Assembly: GCA_022376925.1 (NCBI GenBank)
Contig: JAIOJX010000032.1
Span: 207,014,939-207,078,938 of the forward strand
DNA from: Tragulus kanchil
Taxonomy: Eukaryota > Chordata > Mammalia > Artiodactyla > Tragulidae
Direction: 5' to 3'
Length of the DNA: 64,000 bases
Shown here: piece after piece, positions 35,795 through 47,544 of the stretch
Numbering within the stretch: the stretch's first letter is position 1
Layout of the letters: every line of letters begins with the position of its first letter
Notes under the pieces: model-generated
Seen by the model: the letters and a program-made list of their open reading frames with translations, nothing else
What the model was told of the DNA's origin: nothing
The model's database searches: none
Position numbers and translations under genes: made by a program

Positions 35795-38061
35795 TTTTAA
35801 TTCTAAACTAGCCATTTTAGGTAACATTGACTTCCCAGGTGGCGCTAGTGGTAAAGAACCCGGCTGCCAATGTAGGAGCCTTTAGTGGTACAGGTTCAAC
35901 CCCAGGATTGAGAGTATCCCTCAGAGGAGGGCATGGCAACCCACTCTAGTATTCTTCCCTGGAGAATCCCATGGACAGAGGAGCCTGACAGGCTATATTC
36001 CATAGGGCTGCACAGAGTCAGACACAGCTGAAGTGACTTAGCACACATGGATTAATCTAATACCCAAACAGCTCTTAATTTAAGCCAAAAACAAAGAATA
36101 CATGTTTTTATTTGAAGTTAAATTATTAATTATGATTCTTTTCCTTATAAACATTTGTGCCAGGATAGCGAAGGATAAAAAAACCAGAATGCTATTTTAA
36201 CTAGAAAAATGAATGTGTATAGCTGTTATTTAACGTGTTTCAGTGATTTTCAGACCAGAAGCATATTCTTTGATACCAGCAAATAATGCTTTTTGCTATA
36301 TACAGCATCTCCCAGAATGGTTGAGTCCTAGCATCTGTAGAGGATTGTGGGGGAATTCCCAGGGGGAAGTAGAGATCTACCACAGTGAGGGTGCAGTGCA
36401 GCAGGTACTCACATGGCAACAGTCTTGTATTTAAGTTTACTCCAGTTTAAAGTTTCATTTCTGTGTGTTTTTATTCATATGAGCCTATTGTCCTTGTCTG
36501 CTTTATGACAGTCTCTAATATCTAATCAAACTTAGTTTGTTTGAACCCTTCTGACTCTGCTACTCCTGAAGTGTTCTGTCCCCGACAAAAAAGCAAACAA
36601 ACATTGAGAACTATGAAGCATAATTCTTTAAAAGACCTCATATTAGGAGTTCATAGGTACTGGGGTTTTTTGTTTTGTTTATAGTCTTGTTCAGTGTCTT
36701 AATCACTACTCAGGAATAAAAGATCTAATATTTGTGTCTTAGTAGATATACCATGTGACATGTAGTAGATTATTAAACCTTTTATTTACCTGAAAAATAG
36801 GATATCTGAACCCTGCTTCTAACCTGTCTTCTGAGAGACATAGAAGTAGATGGGTAAAATGACCTGTGAGGCTTTTTGAGTTCCTCAGTGGCATGAGTCA
36901 ATTGAGAGGTCCTCTTTCTCCTTTTAATTCTAAACTAGCCATTTTAGGTACCATTGACTTCCCAGGTGGCGCTAGTGGTAAAGAACCCGGCTGCCAATGT
37001 AGGAGCCTTTAGTGGTACAGGTTCAACCCCAGGATTGAGAGTATCCTTCAGAGGAGGGCATGGCAACCCACTCTAGTATTCTTGCCTGAAGAATATGGAC
37101 AGAGGAGCCTGACAGGCTATATTCCATAGGGCTGCACAGAGTCAGACACAGCTGAAGTGACTTAGCACACATGGATTAATCTAATACCCAAACAGCTCTT
37201 AATTTAAGCCAAAAACAAAGAATACATGTTTTTATTTGAAGTTAAATTATTAATTATGATTCTTTTCCTTATAAACATTTGTGCCAGGATAGCGAAGGAT
37301 AAAAAAACCAGAATGCTATTTTAACTAGAAAAATGAATGTGTATAGCTGTTATTTAACGTGTTTCAGTGATTTTCAGACCAGAAGCATATTCTTTGATAC
37401 CAGCAAATAATGCTTTTTGCTATATACAGCATCTCCCAGAATGGTTGAGTCCTAGCATCTGTAGAGGATTGTGGGGGAATTCCCAGGGGGAAGTAGAGAT
37501 CTACCACAGTGAGGGTGCAGTGCAGCAGGTACTCACATGGCAACAGTCTTGTATTTAAGTTTACTCCAGTTTAAAGTTTCATTTCTGTGTGTTTTTATTC
37601 ATATGAGCCTATTGTCCTTGTCTGCTTTATGACAGTCTCTAATATCTAATCAAACTTAGTTTGTTTGAACCCTTCTGACTCTGCTACTCCTGAAGTGTTC
37701 TGTCCCCGACAAAAAAGCAAACAAACATTGAGAACTATGAAGCATAATTCTTTAAAAGACCTCATATTAGGAGTTCATAGGTACTGGGGTTTTTTGTTTT
37801 GTTTATAGTCTTGTTCAGTGTCTTAATCACTACTCAGGAATAAAAGATCTAATATTTGTGTCTTAGTAGATATACCATGTGACATGTAGTAGATTATTAA
37901 ACCTTTTATTTACCTGAAAAATAGGATATCTGAACCCTGCTTCTAACCTGTCTTCTGAGAGACATAGAAGTAGATGGGTAAAATGACCTGTGAGGCTTTT
38001 TGAGTTCCTCAGTGGCATGAGCTCAGATTATTTGAAGACATTGCTAAGGTCCTCTTTCTCC
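35795..38061 (+). repeat. Direct duplication 11 (1124-1127 bp): 35795-36921 / 36922-38061
   Basis: The blocks each carry a Bov-tA SINE. The left copy ends with a shortened version (gagtcaattgagaggtcc) of the right copy's gagctcagattatttgaaga region and then restarts at ttttaattctaaac. The bases just upstream of the 294-nt NUMB exon are therefore present twice. Confidence 0.95.
35830..36045 (+). mobile_element. Bov-tA SINE (repeated at 36957-37171)
   Basis: It reads gacttcccaggtggcgctag, B-box ggttcaaccccagg, Bov-A part catggacagaggagcctgac, and ends acacagctgaagtgacttag. In the second copy ctggagaatcccatgg is reduced to ctgaagaatatgg. Confidence 0.9.
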
Positions 38062-38072
38062 TGACTTTTGAG

Positions 38073-38365
38073 CTGAAACAGATAAAGCAGCTGTTGGTTC
38101 ATCAGTGGCCCCTGGCAACACTGCCACATCCCCATCCTCTCCCACCTCTCCTACTTTGGATGCCACTGCCTCTCTGGAGATGAACAATCCTCACGCCATC
38201 CCACGCCGGCATGCACCAATCGAACAACTTGCTCGCCAAGGCTCTTTCCGAGGATTTCCTGCACTTAGCCAGAAGATGTCACCCTTTAAACGCCAGCTCT
38301 CCTTCGCATCAACGAGTTGCCTTCCACCATGCAGAGGAAGACTGATTTCCCCATAAAGAATGCAG
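38073..38365 (+). CDS. NUMB: NUMB exon, phosphoserine region, copy 1 with 1-bp deletion
   Basis: This is the left copy of the AETDK...FPIKNA exon. It is 293 nt, one base shorter than the copy at 39175: one C is missing from the run inside the RQLSL codons. The frame then shifts and stops at 38354-38356. Splice borders are intact (AG at 38071-38072, GT at 38366). Because the change is in a homopolymer and the whole block recurs 1102 bp downstream, I read it as a sequencing or assembly error, not a real inactivating mutation. Confidence 0.88.
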
Positions 38366-38369
38366 GTAA

Positions 38370-38601
38370 CACGGAACCCTATACTATCTTACATAAAAGA
38401 GATAACTATTGTCAGTGCACTGTGGGACTAAGAGATCGTACATGGGGGCTATATGATGGCCTGGAGGGATGGGATGGGGGGACATGGGATATACATATGA
38501 CTAATCTGGAATTATACATATCTGTAAACAACATAACTCTGTAAAAGCAAAATTTAAAAAAAAAAAAAGAATGCAGGTTGCGATTATTTAAAAAAAAAAA
38601 A
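38370..38601 (+). mobile_element. Poly(A)-tailed retroinsertions at the NUMB exon 5' splice site (first copy)
   Basis: About 196 bp of foreign sequence ends in a 12-13-base A run. A second, very short insert (about 23 bp, also ending in A) follows it. The 15-base string aaagaatgcaggtaa, which spans the exon/intron border, occurs at 38355 and 38602; its first 13 bases also occur at 38566. This is the pattern of target-site duplication by LINE machinery. The body (38385-38555) resembles no family I can name. Each target copy contains a potential 5' splice site. Confidence 0.75.
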
Positions 38602-39174
38602 AAAGAATGCAGGTAATGCAGCATCCCCTAACTCCCCAGGTGCTCTGGCACTGAAACATCTCTTCCAGTGGAGTCACTGGTCCCATCAGACTAGCCAGCC
38701 CTCTTTCTGAGGCTGGTTAATGGCTCTACATATAGTGTATCATTCCCCATTGGGAGAAAAGGGAGGTTCATTTTCTCCTGAATGGAGAGAGACATGGGTC
38801 ATTCATTTCTGTTCTGCAGTGGGTTAACAGAGTCATGATGGGAATTCCTAGCCTGAGTTACACAGTTTGTGATTTGTCATGATGAAAGACTACCTGCTTC
38901 CAAACATCAAGGGTCTCAAGTTTCCCTTCTTATTCTGCCACTTGAGATCCAGCAGGGAATTAATTTAAAAGGCTTTGTGAACACATCCAAAGTTACATCA
39001 AAAAGGGGGTGCTCCAAGTTTGAAAAGATATCTGAACCCTGCTTCTAACCTGTCTTCTGAGAGACATAGAAGTAGATGGGTAAAATGACCTGTGAGGCTT
39101 TTTGAGTTCCTCAGTGGCATGAGCTCAGATTATTTGAAGACATTGCTAAGGTCCTCTTTCTCCTGACTTTTGAG

Positions 39175-39468
39175 CTGAAACAGATAAAGCAGCTGTTGGT
39201 TCATCAGTGGCCCCTGGCAACACTGCCACATCCCCATCCTCTCCCACCTCTCCTACTTTGGATGCCACTGCCTCTCTGGAGATGAACAATCCTCACGCCA
39301 TCCCACGCCGGCATGCACCAATCGAACAACTTGCTCGCCAAGGCTCTTTCCGAGGATTTCCTGCACTTAGCCAGAAGATGTCACCCTTTAAACGCCAGCT
39401 CTCCCTTCGCATCAACGAGTTGCCTTCCACCATGCAGAGGAAGACTGATTTCCCCATAAAGAATGCAG
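39175..39468 (+). CDS. NUMB: NUMB exon, phosphoserine region (294 nt), intact copy
   Basis: The exon encodes 98 residues: a Ser/Thr/Pro-rich stretch (GNTATSPSSPTSPTLDA), then RRHAPIEQLARQGSFRGF and SPFKRQLSLRINELPS. RQGSF and RQLSL are the conserved serine sites known in NUMB as targets of aPKC and CaM kinases and as 14-3-3 docking sites that release NUMB from membrane and AP-2. The acceptor is AG at 39173-39174 and the donor GTAACA starts at 39469. It ends in phase 1. The end of this exon is also the target-site duplication of a retroinsertion that lies directly downstream. Confidence 0.95.
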
Positions 39469-39472
39469 GTAA

Positions 39473-39704
39473 CACGGAACCCTATACTATCTTACATAAA
39501 AGAGATAACTATTGTCAGTGCACTGTGGGACTAAGAGATCGTACATGGGGGCTATATGATGGCCTGGAGGGATGGGATGGGGGGACATGGGATATACATA
39601 TGACTAATCTGGAATTATACATATCTGTAAACAACATAACTCTGTAAAAGCAAAATTTAAAAAAAAAAAAAGAATGCAGGTTGCGATTATTTAAAAAAAA
39701 AAAA
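39473..39704 (+). mobile_element. Poly(A)-tailed retroinsertions at the NUMB exon 5' splice site (duplicate copy)
   Basis: This is the same insertion as at 38370-38601, carried in the right copy of the 1102-bp duplication. Reading on from the intact 294-nt exon, the frame stays open through the insert for about 60 codons and stops at 39645-39647. Intron retention or use of a downstream donor would therefore give a truncated NUMB ending soon after the phosphoserine region. Confidence 0.72.
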
Positions 39705-40100
39705 AAAGAATGCAGGTAATGCAGCATCCCCTAACTCCCCAGGTGCTCTGGCACTGAAACATCTCTTCCAGTGGAGTCACTGGTCCCATCAGACTAGCCA
39801 GCCCTCTTTCTGAGGCTGGTTAATGGCTCTACATATAGTGTATCATTCCCCATTGGGAGAAAAGGGAGGTTCATTTTCTCCTGAATGGAGAGAGACATGG
39901 GTCATTCATTTCTGTTCTGCAGTGGGTTAACAGAGTCATGATGGGAATTCCTAGCCTGAGTTACACAGTTTGTGATTTGTCATGATGAAAGACTACCTGC
40001 TTCCAAACATCAAGGGTCTCAAGTTTCCCTTCTTATTCTGCCACTTGAGATCCAGCAGGGAATTAATTTAAAAGGCTTTGTGAACACATCCAGTTAAATA

Positions 40101-42292
40101 GCTTTACTGTCAGCTGTACCAGAAGAAATGGGTAAGTTCTCATTGTGCTGGTGGCTGGTTGGCTCCATGTGGAGGAGACTCTAAACAGGCCTCCTGTGTA
40201 AATCTAAGATCTGTGTTCATCACAGACAGTGGGATTGGTCACACATATCCATTACCTTTCAGAGCGCCACACAGGCCTTTGTGTGGCCTCTGAGCAACTG
40301 AGCCAGCCCCGGTAGCTCTAGCCTCATCACAAGATCCGGAGCTACCATGCCAGCCAGGCCTGCTCAGTGCTTTTACTGGGCCCTATTTTACTTCACTCAG
40401 AGACATGTTGAACCACTGCTGTAAGGGCATCTGAGGAAGCTCTGTCTCAATAGGGCACTCCCACTGCTGGTGGCACAAAAGCACAGAGTTTAAGATTTTT
40501 GATGGATAAAACTCTGACTAAAGAACAGGTACACTAAATGATCACTGAGGGTCTTGCCCCTCTCAGCTCCTATAAAAACTGAAACTCCAGATGCTTCAAG
40601 TACCTCATTTTCAGTCTCCCTCTGGAGCAGGCAGGAAACAAAAACCATTATTCTCTTTTCACAGGTCAGCTGTCAGAGGTGCAACACGGACAGTTAGCTT
40701 TCTCTGTGACACAGAAATATTCCAGAGTCTGTATTAAGAACAAGCCTCTAGAGTCCTGGACCTCAATCCACTTTTTCATGTTATCACAGCTCATGTACTT
40801 GGTACTTTGGAGAAAAATGAGAGTGGTGACATTGCCATAGTCTGTTACAGAGAAGAGGACTGAGTGTCCACTAATGCCCCCAACTTGATCCAGGAGTACC
40901 GGAGGCCTGCAGAACTTAACCCAGCAGAGGCTTGGGACCTGGTCAGAAGACAGGTTGCAAATGTCTTCTAGAAAAGTGTCACTGACTGAGTGTCTTAGCG
41001 CAAAAAGAGAGCAGCAGGTTCTCAATAGTGTCACACAGGAGAGGAAATACAGACATCTGGGGATTTGAAGATAGACCTTAGTACAAGAATTGTTACTGTT
41101 TTATACCTTCACATGTGAAAACCCTTCCCTGTGGCTTTCCGCAATGCAGGAGACCCGAGTTCAATCCCTGGGTCAGGAGATCCCCTATCTCAATAACGTG
41201 GGGGCGGCTTTACTGTCAGCTGTACCAGAAGAAATGGGTAAGTTCTCATTGTGCTGGTGGCTGGTTGGCTCCATGTGGAGGAGACTCTAAACAGGCCTCC
41301 TGTGTAAATCTAAGATCTGTGTTCATCACAGACAGTGGGATTGGTCACACATATCCATTACCTTTCAGAGCGCCACACAGGCCTTTGTGTGGCCTCTGAG
41401 CAACTGAGCCAGCCCCGGTAGCTCTAGCCTCATCACAAGATCCGGAGCTACCATGCCAGCCAGGCCTGCTCAGTGCTTTTACTGGGCCCTATTTTACTTC
41501 ACTCAGAGACATGTTGAACCACTGCTGTAAGGGCATCTGAGGAAGCTCTGTCTCAATAGGGCACTCCCACTGCTGGTGGCACAAAAGCACAGAGTTTAAG
41601 ATTTTTGATGGATAAAACTCTGACTAAAGAACAGGTACACTAAATGATCACTGAGGGTCTTGCCCCTCTCAGCTCCTATAAAAACTGAAACTCCAGATGC
41701 TTCAAGTACCTCATTTTCAGTCTCCCTCTGGAGCAGGCAGGAAACAAAAACCATTATTCTCTTTTCACAGGTCAGCTGTCAGAGGTGCAACACGGACAGT
41801 TAGCTTTCTCTGTGACACAGAAATATTCCAGAGTCTGTATTAAGAACAAGCCTCTAGAGTCCTGGACCTCAATCCACTTTTTCATGTTATCACAGCTCAT
41901 GTACTTGGTACTTTGGAGAAAAATGAGAGTGGTGACATTGCCATAGTCTGTTACAGAGAAGAGGACTGAGTGTCCACTAATGCCCCCAACTTGATCCAGG
42001 AGTACCGGAGGCCTGCAGAACTTAACCCAGCAGAGGCTTGGGACCTGGTCAGAAGACAGGTTGCAAATGTCTTCTAGAAAAGTGTCACTGACTGAGTGTC
42101 TTAGCGCAAAAAGAGAGCAGCAGGTTCTCAATAGTGTCACACAGGAGAGGAAATACAGACATCTGGGGATTTGAAGATAGACCTTAGTACAAGAATTGTT
42201 ACTGTTTTATACCTTCACATGTGAAAACCCTTCCCTGTGGCTTTCCGCAGTGCAGGAGACCCGAGTTCAATCCCTGGGTCAGGGAGATCCCC
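40101..42292 (+). repeat. Direct duplication 13 (1106 bp): 40101-41206 / 41207-42292
   Basis: Intron blocks. The left copy ends inside a Bov-tA SINE with filler tatctcaataacgtgggg before the restart; the right copy carries the SINE complete. I recognise no exon inside. Confidence 0.95.
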
Positions 42293-42412
42293 TGGAGAAG
42301 GGAATGGCTACCCACGCCAGTACTCTTGCCTGAGCGCCATGGACAGAGGAGCCTGGTGGGTTACAGTCTGTGGGGTTGCAGTGTCGGACATGGCTGAGGG
42401 TCTAACGCTTTC
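42228..42412 (+). mobile_element. Bov-tA SINE, shortened head (copies at 41125-41190 and 43300-43483)
   Basis: It reads ccttccctgtggctttccgc, then gcaggagacccgagttcaat, ccctggagaagggaatggct, catggacagaggagcctggt and gtcggacatggctgag. The tRNA head has an internal deletion. The partial copy at 41125 ends at a duplication junction. Confidence 0.85.
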
Positions 42413-42600
42413 ACTCTTTCTCATGTGAAGGGCCCGTGGATAGCGGTGACTTTTAAAGCTGCTTTTATAGCCCCACCTGACAGTTAAGTCTCTTCCTTCC
42501 ACAAGTAAGAGAGGCAGTGTAAAATGCCACCTCAGGTGATGCTGTTCTGTTTCAGACTTGTTCCGTTGGTCTGTCTAGAGCCACCTTGTTTGTCTTGCAG

Positions 42601-42750
42601 TGCCGGAGGTAGAAGGGGAAGCAGAGAGCATCAGCTCCCTGTGCTCACAGATCACCAGCACCTTCAGCACACCCTCCGAGGACCCCTTTTCATCCGCCCC
42701 GATGACCAAACCAGTGACGGTGGCGGCGCCCCAGTCTCCCGCCTTTCAAG
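42601..42750 (+). CDS. NUMB: NUMB exon, first DPF motif (150 nt), copy 1
   Basis: The exon encodes 50 residues, VPEVEGEAESISSLCSQITS through TVAAPQSPAFQ, with a DPF motif (EDPFSSAPM) of the kind that binds the AP-2 alpha ear. A pyrimidine-rich tract and CAG ending at 42600 precede it and GTTGGT follows at 42751. It starts and ends in phase 1. The identical exon recurs at 43672 in a 1072-bp duplication. Confidence 0.94.
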
Positions 42751-43671
42751 GTTGGTACCCACTTAGCCTGCTCAGCGAGTCTCTTTGAAACCAGTACTTC
42801 TATGACGCTGCTCACTAACTGTAAGTTGGCATCCTGAGCTTCCCAAGACCTGGTCAGACCCACTTAATTTCCCCATTTGGTACTGTCTCAGATTCATTAG
42901 ATTTCCCTGTTTGACAGTGTCTTTATGCTTTGTTCCCTTCCTGTTTCCTGAGATGTCTGCATTTTGCACGCACCCACCCATGTCTGATCCCATTCTGTCA
43001 GGAGCATCATAGTCCCAGTCTGTTACAGAGAAGAGGACTGAGTGTCCACTAATGCCCCAACTTGATCCAGGAGTACCGGAGGCCTGCAGAACTTAACCCA
43101 GCAGAGGCTTGGGACCTGGTCAGAAGACAGGTTGCAAATGTCTTCTAGAAAAGTGTCACTGACTGAGTGTCTTAGCGCAAAAAGAGAGCAGCAGGTTCTC
43201 AATAGTGTCACACAGGAGAGGAAATACAGACATCTGGGGATTTGAAGATAGACCTTAGTACAAGAATTGTTACTGTTTTATACCTTCACATGTGAAAACC
43301 CTTCCCTGTGGCTTTCCGCAATGCAGGAGACCCGAGTTCAATCCCTGGGTCAGGGAGATCCCCTGGAGAAGGGAATGGCTACCCACGCCAGTACTCTTGC
43401 CTGAGCGCCATGGACAGAGGAGCCTGGTGGGTTACAGTCTGTGGGGTTGCAGTGTCGGACATGGCTGAGGGTCTAACGCTTTCACTCTTTCTCATGTGAA
43501 GGGCCCGTGGATAGCGGTGACTTTTAAAGCTGCTTTTATAGCCCCACCTGACAGTTAAGTCTCTTCCTTCCACAAGTAAGAGAGGCAGTGTAAAATGCCA
43601 CCTCAGGTGATGCTGTTCTGTTTCAGACTTGTTCCGTTGGTCTGTCTAGAGCCACCTTGTTTGTCTTGCAG

Positions 43672-43821
43672 TGCCGGAGGTAGAAGGGGAAGCAGAGAGC
43701 ATCAGCTCCCTGTGCTCACAGATCACCAGCACCTTCAGCACACCCTCCGAGGACCCCTTTTCATCCGCCCCGATGACCAAACCAGTGACGGTGGCGGCGC
43801 CCCAGTCTCCCGCCTTTCAAG
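43672..43821 (+). CDS. NUMB: NUMB exon, first DPF motif (150 nt), copy 2
   Basis: This is identical in coding sequence and splice borders to 42601-42750. It lies in the right-hand block of the duplication and its downstream flank continues into unique intron, so it is the likely retained copy in a corrected assembly. Confidence 0.94.
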
Positions 43822-44204
43822 GTTGGTACCCACTTAGCCTGCTCAGCGAGTCTCTTTGAAACCAGTACTTCTATGACGCTGCTCACTAACTGTAAGTTGG
43901 CATCCTGAGCTTCCCAAGACCTGGTCAGACCCACTTAATTTCCCCATTTGGTACTGTCTCAGATTCATTAGATTTCCCTGTTTGACAGTGTCTTTATGCT
44001 TTGTTCCCTTCCTGTTTCCTGAGATGTCTGCATTTTGCACGCACCCACCCATGTCTGATCCCATTCTGTCAGGAGCATCATAGTCCCAGCCTACTGCTTT
44101 ATTTGCTGCTTACTTGTTAAGAGAGTACCAGCCAGTTCTCCAGAAACAGCAGTCATCAGAGTTGGTTCTAGCCTCATGCTTTCTTTATCCCAGTCAGGAA
44201 AGTT

Positions 44205-44400
44205 GGGGTGATTTTGCCCCCTCAGGGGAAATTCAGCCTACATTGGTCTGGAGACATTTTTGGGTTTCGCAGTGTGGCAGGGGGTGGTTACTGCTGACAT
44301 CCTGGTAGAAGCCAGGGAGGCCCATAAGCATCCTTCTGTGTACACAGCAGCCACCCTCACAACAAGGGGCAGTCTGGCCCAAGACACCAGTGGTGTCTAG
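44205..44400 (+). repeat. MER20 hAT relic
   Basis: MER20-like text: gattttgccccctcagggga, ggagacatttttgggtttcg, agccagggaggcccataagc. It is an old DNA transposon fossil in intron. Confidence 0.7.
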
Positions 44401-44754
44401 ACTGGACTTCCCTCGGCTCCGCCCGGACACAAGAGTTGCATGAAGAAAAAGGCACTTCTCCTGGCTCTTCAGTTCACTTCATCTTCTGTAACAAGTCTCC
44501 TGAAACTAGTCTTTGTGGCACTCAAGAATTAGTAAAAGTTGTTTTTAGAAATACTGAATTAATAGGTGACTTTGACTCGAAGGTCAACAGAGCCTACATA
44601 ACTTACATATTTTAGAATTTGAGCTCTTGTAATTGATCTTCATTTCTTTTGGGAGAGAGCTCAGGTTTTGCTATGCAGACTTTCTTTCCTGTTCCTATTG
44701 AAAACTTGCAACATGCTTTTCCTCAGGAGGGAGTCTCTTTAAAAACAAAATGGA

Positions 44755-45071
44755 GGGCTTCCCCTGGTGGTCCAGTGGGTAAAGACACCGCCTTGCAGTG
44801 CAAGGGCTGCCGGTTCCATCCCTGGCCTGGGAAGATCCCACGTGCTGCGGAGCAGCTGGACCCATGTGTCCAATTACCGAGCCAGAGCTCTGGGGCGCCC
44901 AGAGCCGGTGCTCTGCAACGACAGAGGCCACCGTGATGGGAGGCCCACAGGAGCCAAAGAACAAAGATGGATGAAAATAGACAAATGAAAGACCAATAGA
45001 AGTGGCCCGCCCATCCCCCTCCCTCCCCACCCTCCAAAAGATAAATAAATAAAAATTAAAAAAAAAAAAAA
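44755..45071 (+). mobile_element. tRNA-Glu SINE, long 3' form (repeated at 45858-46176)
   Basis: It has gggcttcccctggtggtcca, then the A-box-like start, B-box (intact ggttcgatccc in the second copy), gatggatgaaaatagacaaa, the C-rich extension and a long A tail. The two copies differ by small indels only. Confidence 0.9.
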
Positions 45072-45199
45072 GGACCCTTAATAGTTAGGTACATCAAATG
45101 ACTTTCCTTTTATCTAACAAATATTTGTACTGTAGGCACAGTTTATTGGGCATTTAGCGCCATGTCTGCCACATACATCATGGGAAGGACACCTGTATT

Positions 45200-45340
45200 T
45201 TTTTCATCTCATTTAATCCCCACAACAATCCTTTGAGGTAGGCATCACAGATAAGGAAAATTAGGCTCAGAGAGGTTAAGTAAATTGCCCAAATCATACA
45301 GCCAGGATTTAAATCCAAGTCTTTCTAAACATAGTTCCTG
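45200..45340 (+). repeat. MIR SINE relic (repeated at 46308-46445)
   Basis: The text aaaattaggctcagagaggt, then taagtaaattgcccaaatca and acagccaggatttaaatcc is a well-preserved MIR core. Confidence 0.75.
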
Positions 45341-47397
45341 CTACATTCTGCTTGGTGTCTGTTTATAGGCTGGTGGGTATACAAAACTATAAATAGAATA
45401 TAGTCCTTTGGCTGCCTTTAAAAAAACTCACAGTCTGTGGATAAGCTAGTCTTTTAAACAAGCCCTGGGTAAATAGTAACAGTGGCACAGGCATAGTTGC
45501 CGAGCCCTAAAGAGGGAGTGACTGTGGTATGAGACTGGAGAAGGCGCCTGCTTGTCTGTTCCATTCCAAATAGAGCGCTGAGCAGAGGAGTGAAGACTGA
45601 TGGGATCGTTGTCTGGAGTCAAGGAGCAAAGACGGGAGACAGGAAAGAATAGTATGTGCCTGAGACAAACATCAGTGAAGGGGGAAAAAAATCCTTAAAA
45701 AAGATGAAATTATTTCTATAGCAAGTTACAAAATTATTAAGCAAATGAAGACATGTACCAAGTTTGATTTCTCAGCTGTAATATGGTTTTTTGAGGGAAC
45801 TAATGGAGACCATGCACAGCCGCCTTGCAATTTTGGGGCTCTTTAAAACAAAATGGAGGGCTTCCCTGGTGGTCCAGTGGGTAAAGACACCGCCTTGCAG
45901 TGCAAGGGCTGCCGGTTCGATCCCTGGCCTGGGAAGATCCCACGTGCTGCGGAGCAGCTGGACCCATGTGTCCAATACGAGCCAGAGCTCTGGGGCGCCC
46001 AGAGCCGGTGCTCTGCAACGACAGAGGCCACCGTGATGGGAGGCCCACAGGAGCCAAAGAACAAAGATGGATGAAAATAGACAAATGAAAGACCAATAGA
46101 AGTGGTCCGCCCATCCCCCTCCCTCCCCACCCCACCCTCCAAAAGATAAATAAATAAAAATTAAAAAAAAAAAAAAGGACCCTTAATAGTTAGGTACATC
46201 AAATGACTTTCCTTTTATCTAACAAATATTTGTACTGTAGGCACAGTTTATTGGGCATTTAGCGCCATGTCTGCCACATACATCATGGGAAGGACACCTG
46301 TATTTTTCTCATCTCATTTAATCCCCACAACAATCCTTTGAGGTAGGCATCACAGATAAGGAAAATTAGGCTCAGAGAGGTTAAGTAAATTGCCCAAATC
46401 ATACAGCCAGGATTTAAATCCAAGTCTTTCTAAACATAGTTCCTGCTACATTCTGCTTGGTGTCTGTTTATAGGCTGGTGGGTATACAAAACTATAAATA
46501 GAATATAGTCCTTTGGCTGCCTTTAAAAAAACTCACAGTCTGTGGATAAGCTAGTCTTTTAAACAAGCCCTGGGTAAATAGTAACAGTGGCACAGGCATA
46601 GTTGCCGAGCCCTAAAGAGGGAGTGACTGTGGTATGAGACTGGAGAAGGCGCCTGCTTGTCTGTTCCATTCCAAATAGAGCGCTGAGCAGAGGAGTGAAG
46701 ACTGATGGGATCGTTGTCTGGAGTCAAGGAGCAAAGACGGGAGACAGGAAAGAATAGTATGTGCCTGAGACAAACATCAGTGAAGGGGGAAAAAAATCCT
46801 TAAAAAAGATGAAATTATTTCTATAGCAAGTTACAAAATTATTAAGCAAATGAAGACATGTACCAAGTTTGATTTCTCAGCTGTAATATGGTTTTTTGAG
46901 GGAACTAATGGAGACCATGCACACTAAACTACTATTCACGTAGTGCCTAGCACATAATAAAGATGATTGTGTATAACCACTGTTGGAATAATTTGATCTT
47001 TTGAATAGTGGTAGGAGAAGAAGATACTTTTTATCATTTTGCCAAAGGCTAAGCTCTATCTAGACTAGTTAGATTTTTGCTGTTTGTAATGCAAAGGACT
47101 TCTTTTCAACTTAATTTGAAATTGTTTTTCTAGTCTTCTTTTCCTCTCTCCCCATAAACATTTTCCTAATAGAGTCATTTAACTTTATCAGTGTACCCAT
47201 TTTAATTGCAGCCTCTAATTCCATTTTTGCCAAAAGGTTTGTGTCTCCATTGCAGATGGCATAGCTATCCCAACACCAGCTTTTGTGTCTCATCTGTTTC
47301 CCATGTGTTGCACAGTGGCCTGACTGCCCCGGCACCAAGGGGTCGCCTGTACACCTGCATGAATTAACTCCGTTGATGTTGTCTGCTCCCATTGTAG

Positions 47398-47544
47398 CTA
47401 ATGGCACTGACTCAGCCCTCCATGTGCTTGCTGCTAAGCCAGCCCCTACTGCTCTAGCACCCGTAGCAATGCCTGTGCGTGAAACCAACCCTTGGGCCTA
47501 TGCCCCTGATGCTGCTAACAAGGGAATTGCAGCCACACGTTCGG
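47398..47544 (+). CDS. NUMB: NUMB alternative proline-rich-region exon (147 nt), copy 1
   Basis: The exon encodes 49 residues: ANGTDSALHVLAAKPAPTAL, APVAMPVRETNPWAY and APDAANKGIAATRS. It corresponds to the known NUMB cassette exon (about 48 residues) whose inclusion makes the long proline-rich isoforms of proliferating cells and whose skipping makes the short isoforms. The acceptor is GTAG ending at 47397 and the donor GTAAGG starts at 47545. It is 147 nt in phase 1/1, so skipping keeps the frame. Duplicated at 48531. Confidence 0.93.

Larger units (their letters stand above)
37925..40092 (+). repeat. Direct duplication 12 (1102 bp): 37925-39026 / 39027-40092
   Basis: The blocks carry the 294-nt NUMB exon and its adjacent retroinsertion. 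The left exon copy has a 1-base deletion. The left copy stops matching at gtgaacacatcca (about 38991) and ends in about 35 bases of filler. Confidence 0.95.
41947..44089 (+). repeat. Direct duplication 14 (1071-1072 bp): 41947-43018 / 43019-44089
   Basis: The blocks carry the 150-nt DPF exon and a Bov-tA SINE. The left block overlaps the right block of duplication 13, so the segment starting tctgttacagagaag occurs three times (40841, 41947 and 43019). One C-run difference shifts the offset by one. Confidence 0.95.
44735..46923 (+). repeat. Direct duplication 15 (1103-1104 bp): 44735-45838 / 45839-46923
   Basis: The blocks each hold a long-form tRNA-SINE and a MIR. Differences include A and C runs (aaaaacaaaatgg/aaaacaaaatgg, cttcccctgg/cttccctgg). 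The left copy ends after gagaccatgcaca with filler gccgccttgcaattttgggg. Confidence 0.95.

Noticed and set aside
38105..38356. Loss of NUMB function by frameshift in the 294-nt exon
   Set aside because: The deletion is in a C run of the left duplicate only; the right copy is intact.
38385..38555. Exonised protein-coding insert in NUMB
   Set aside because: The frame is open only by continuation from the exon and ends in a stop. The first donor is intact, so it is probably intronic; it is reported as a finding and not annotated as coding.
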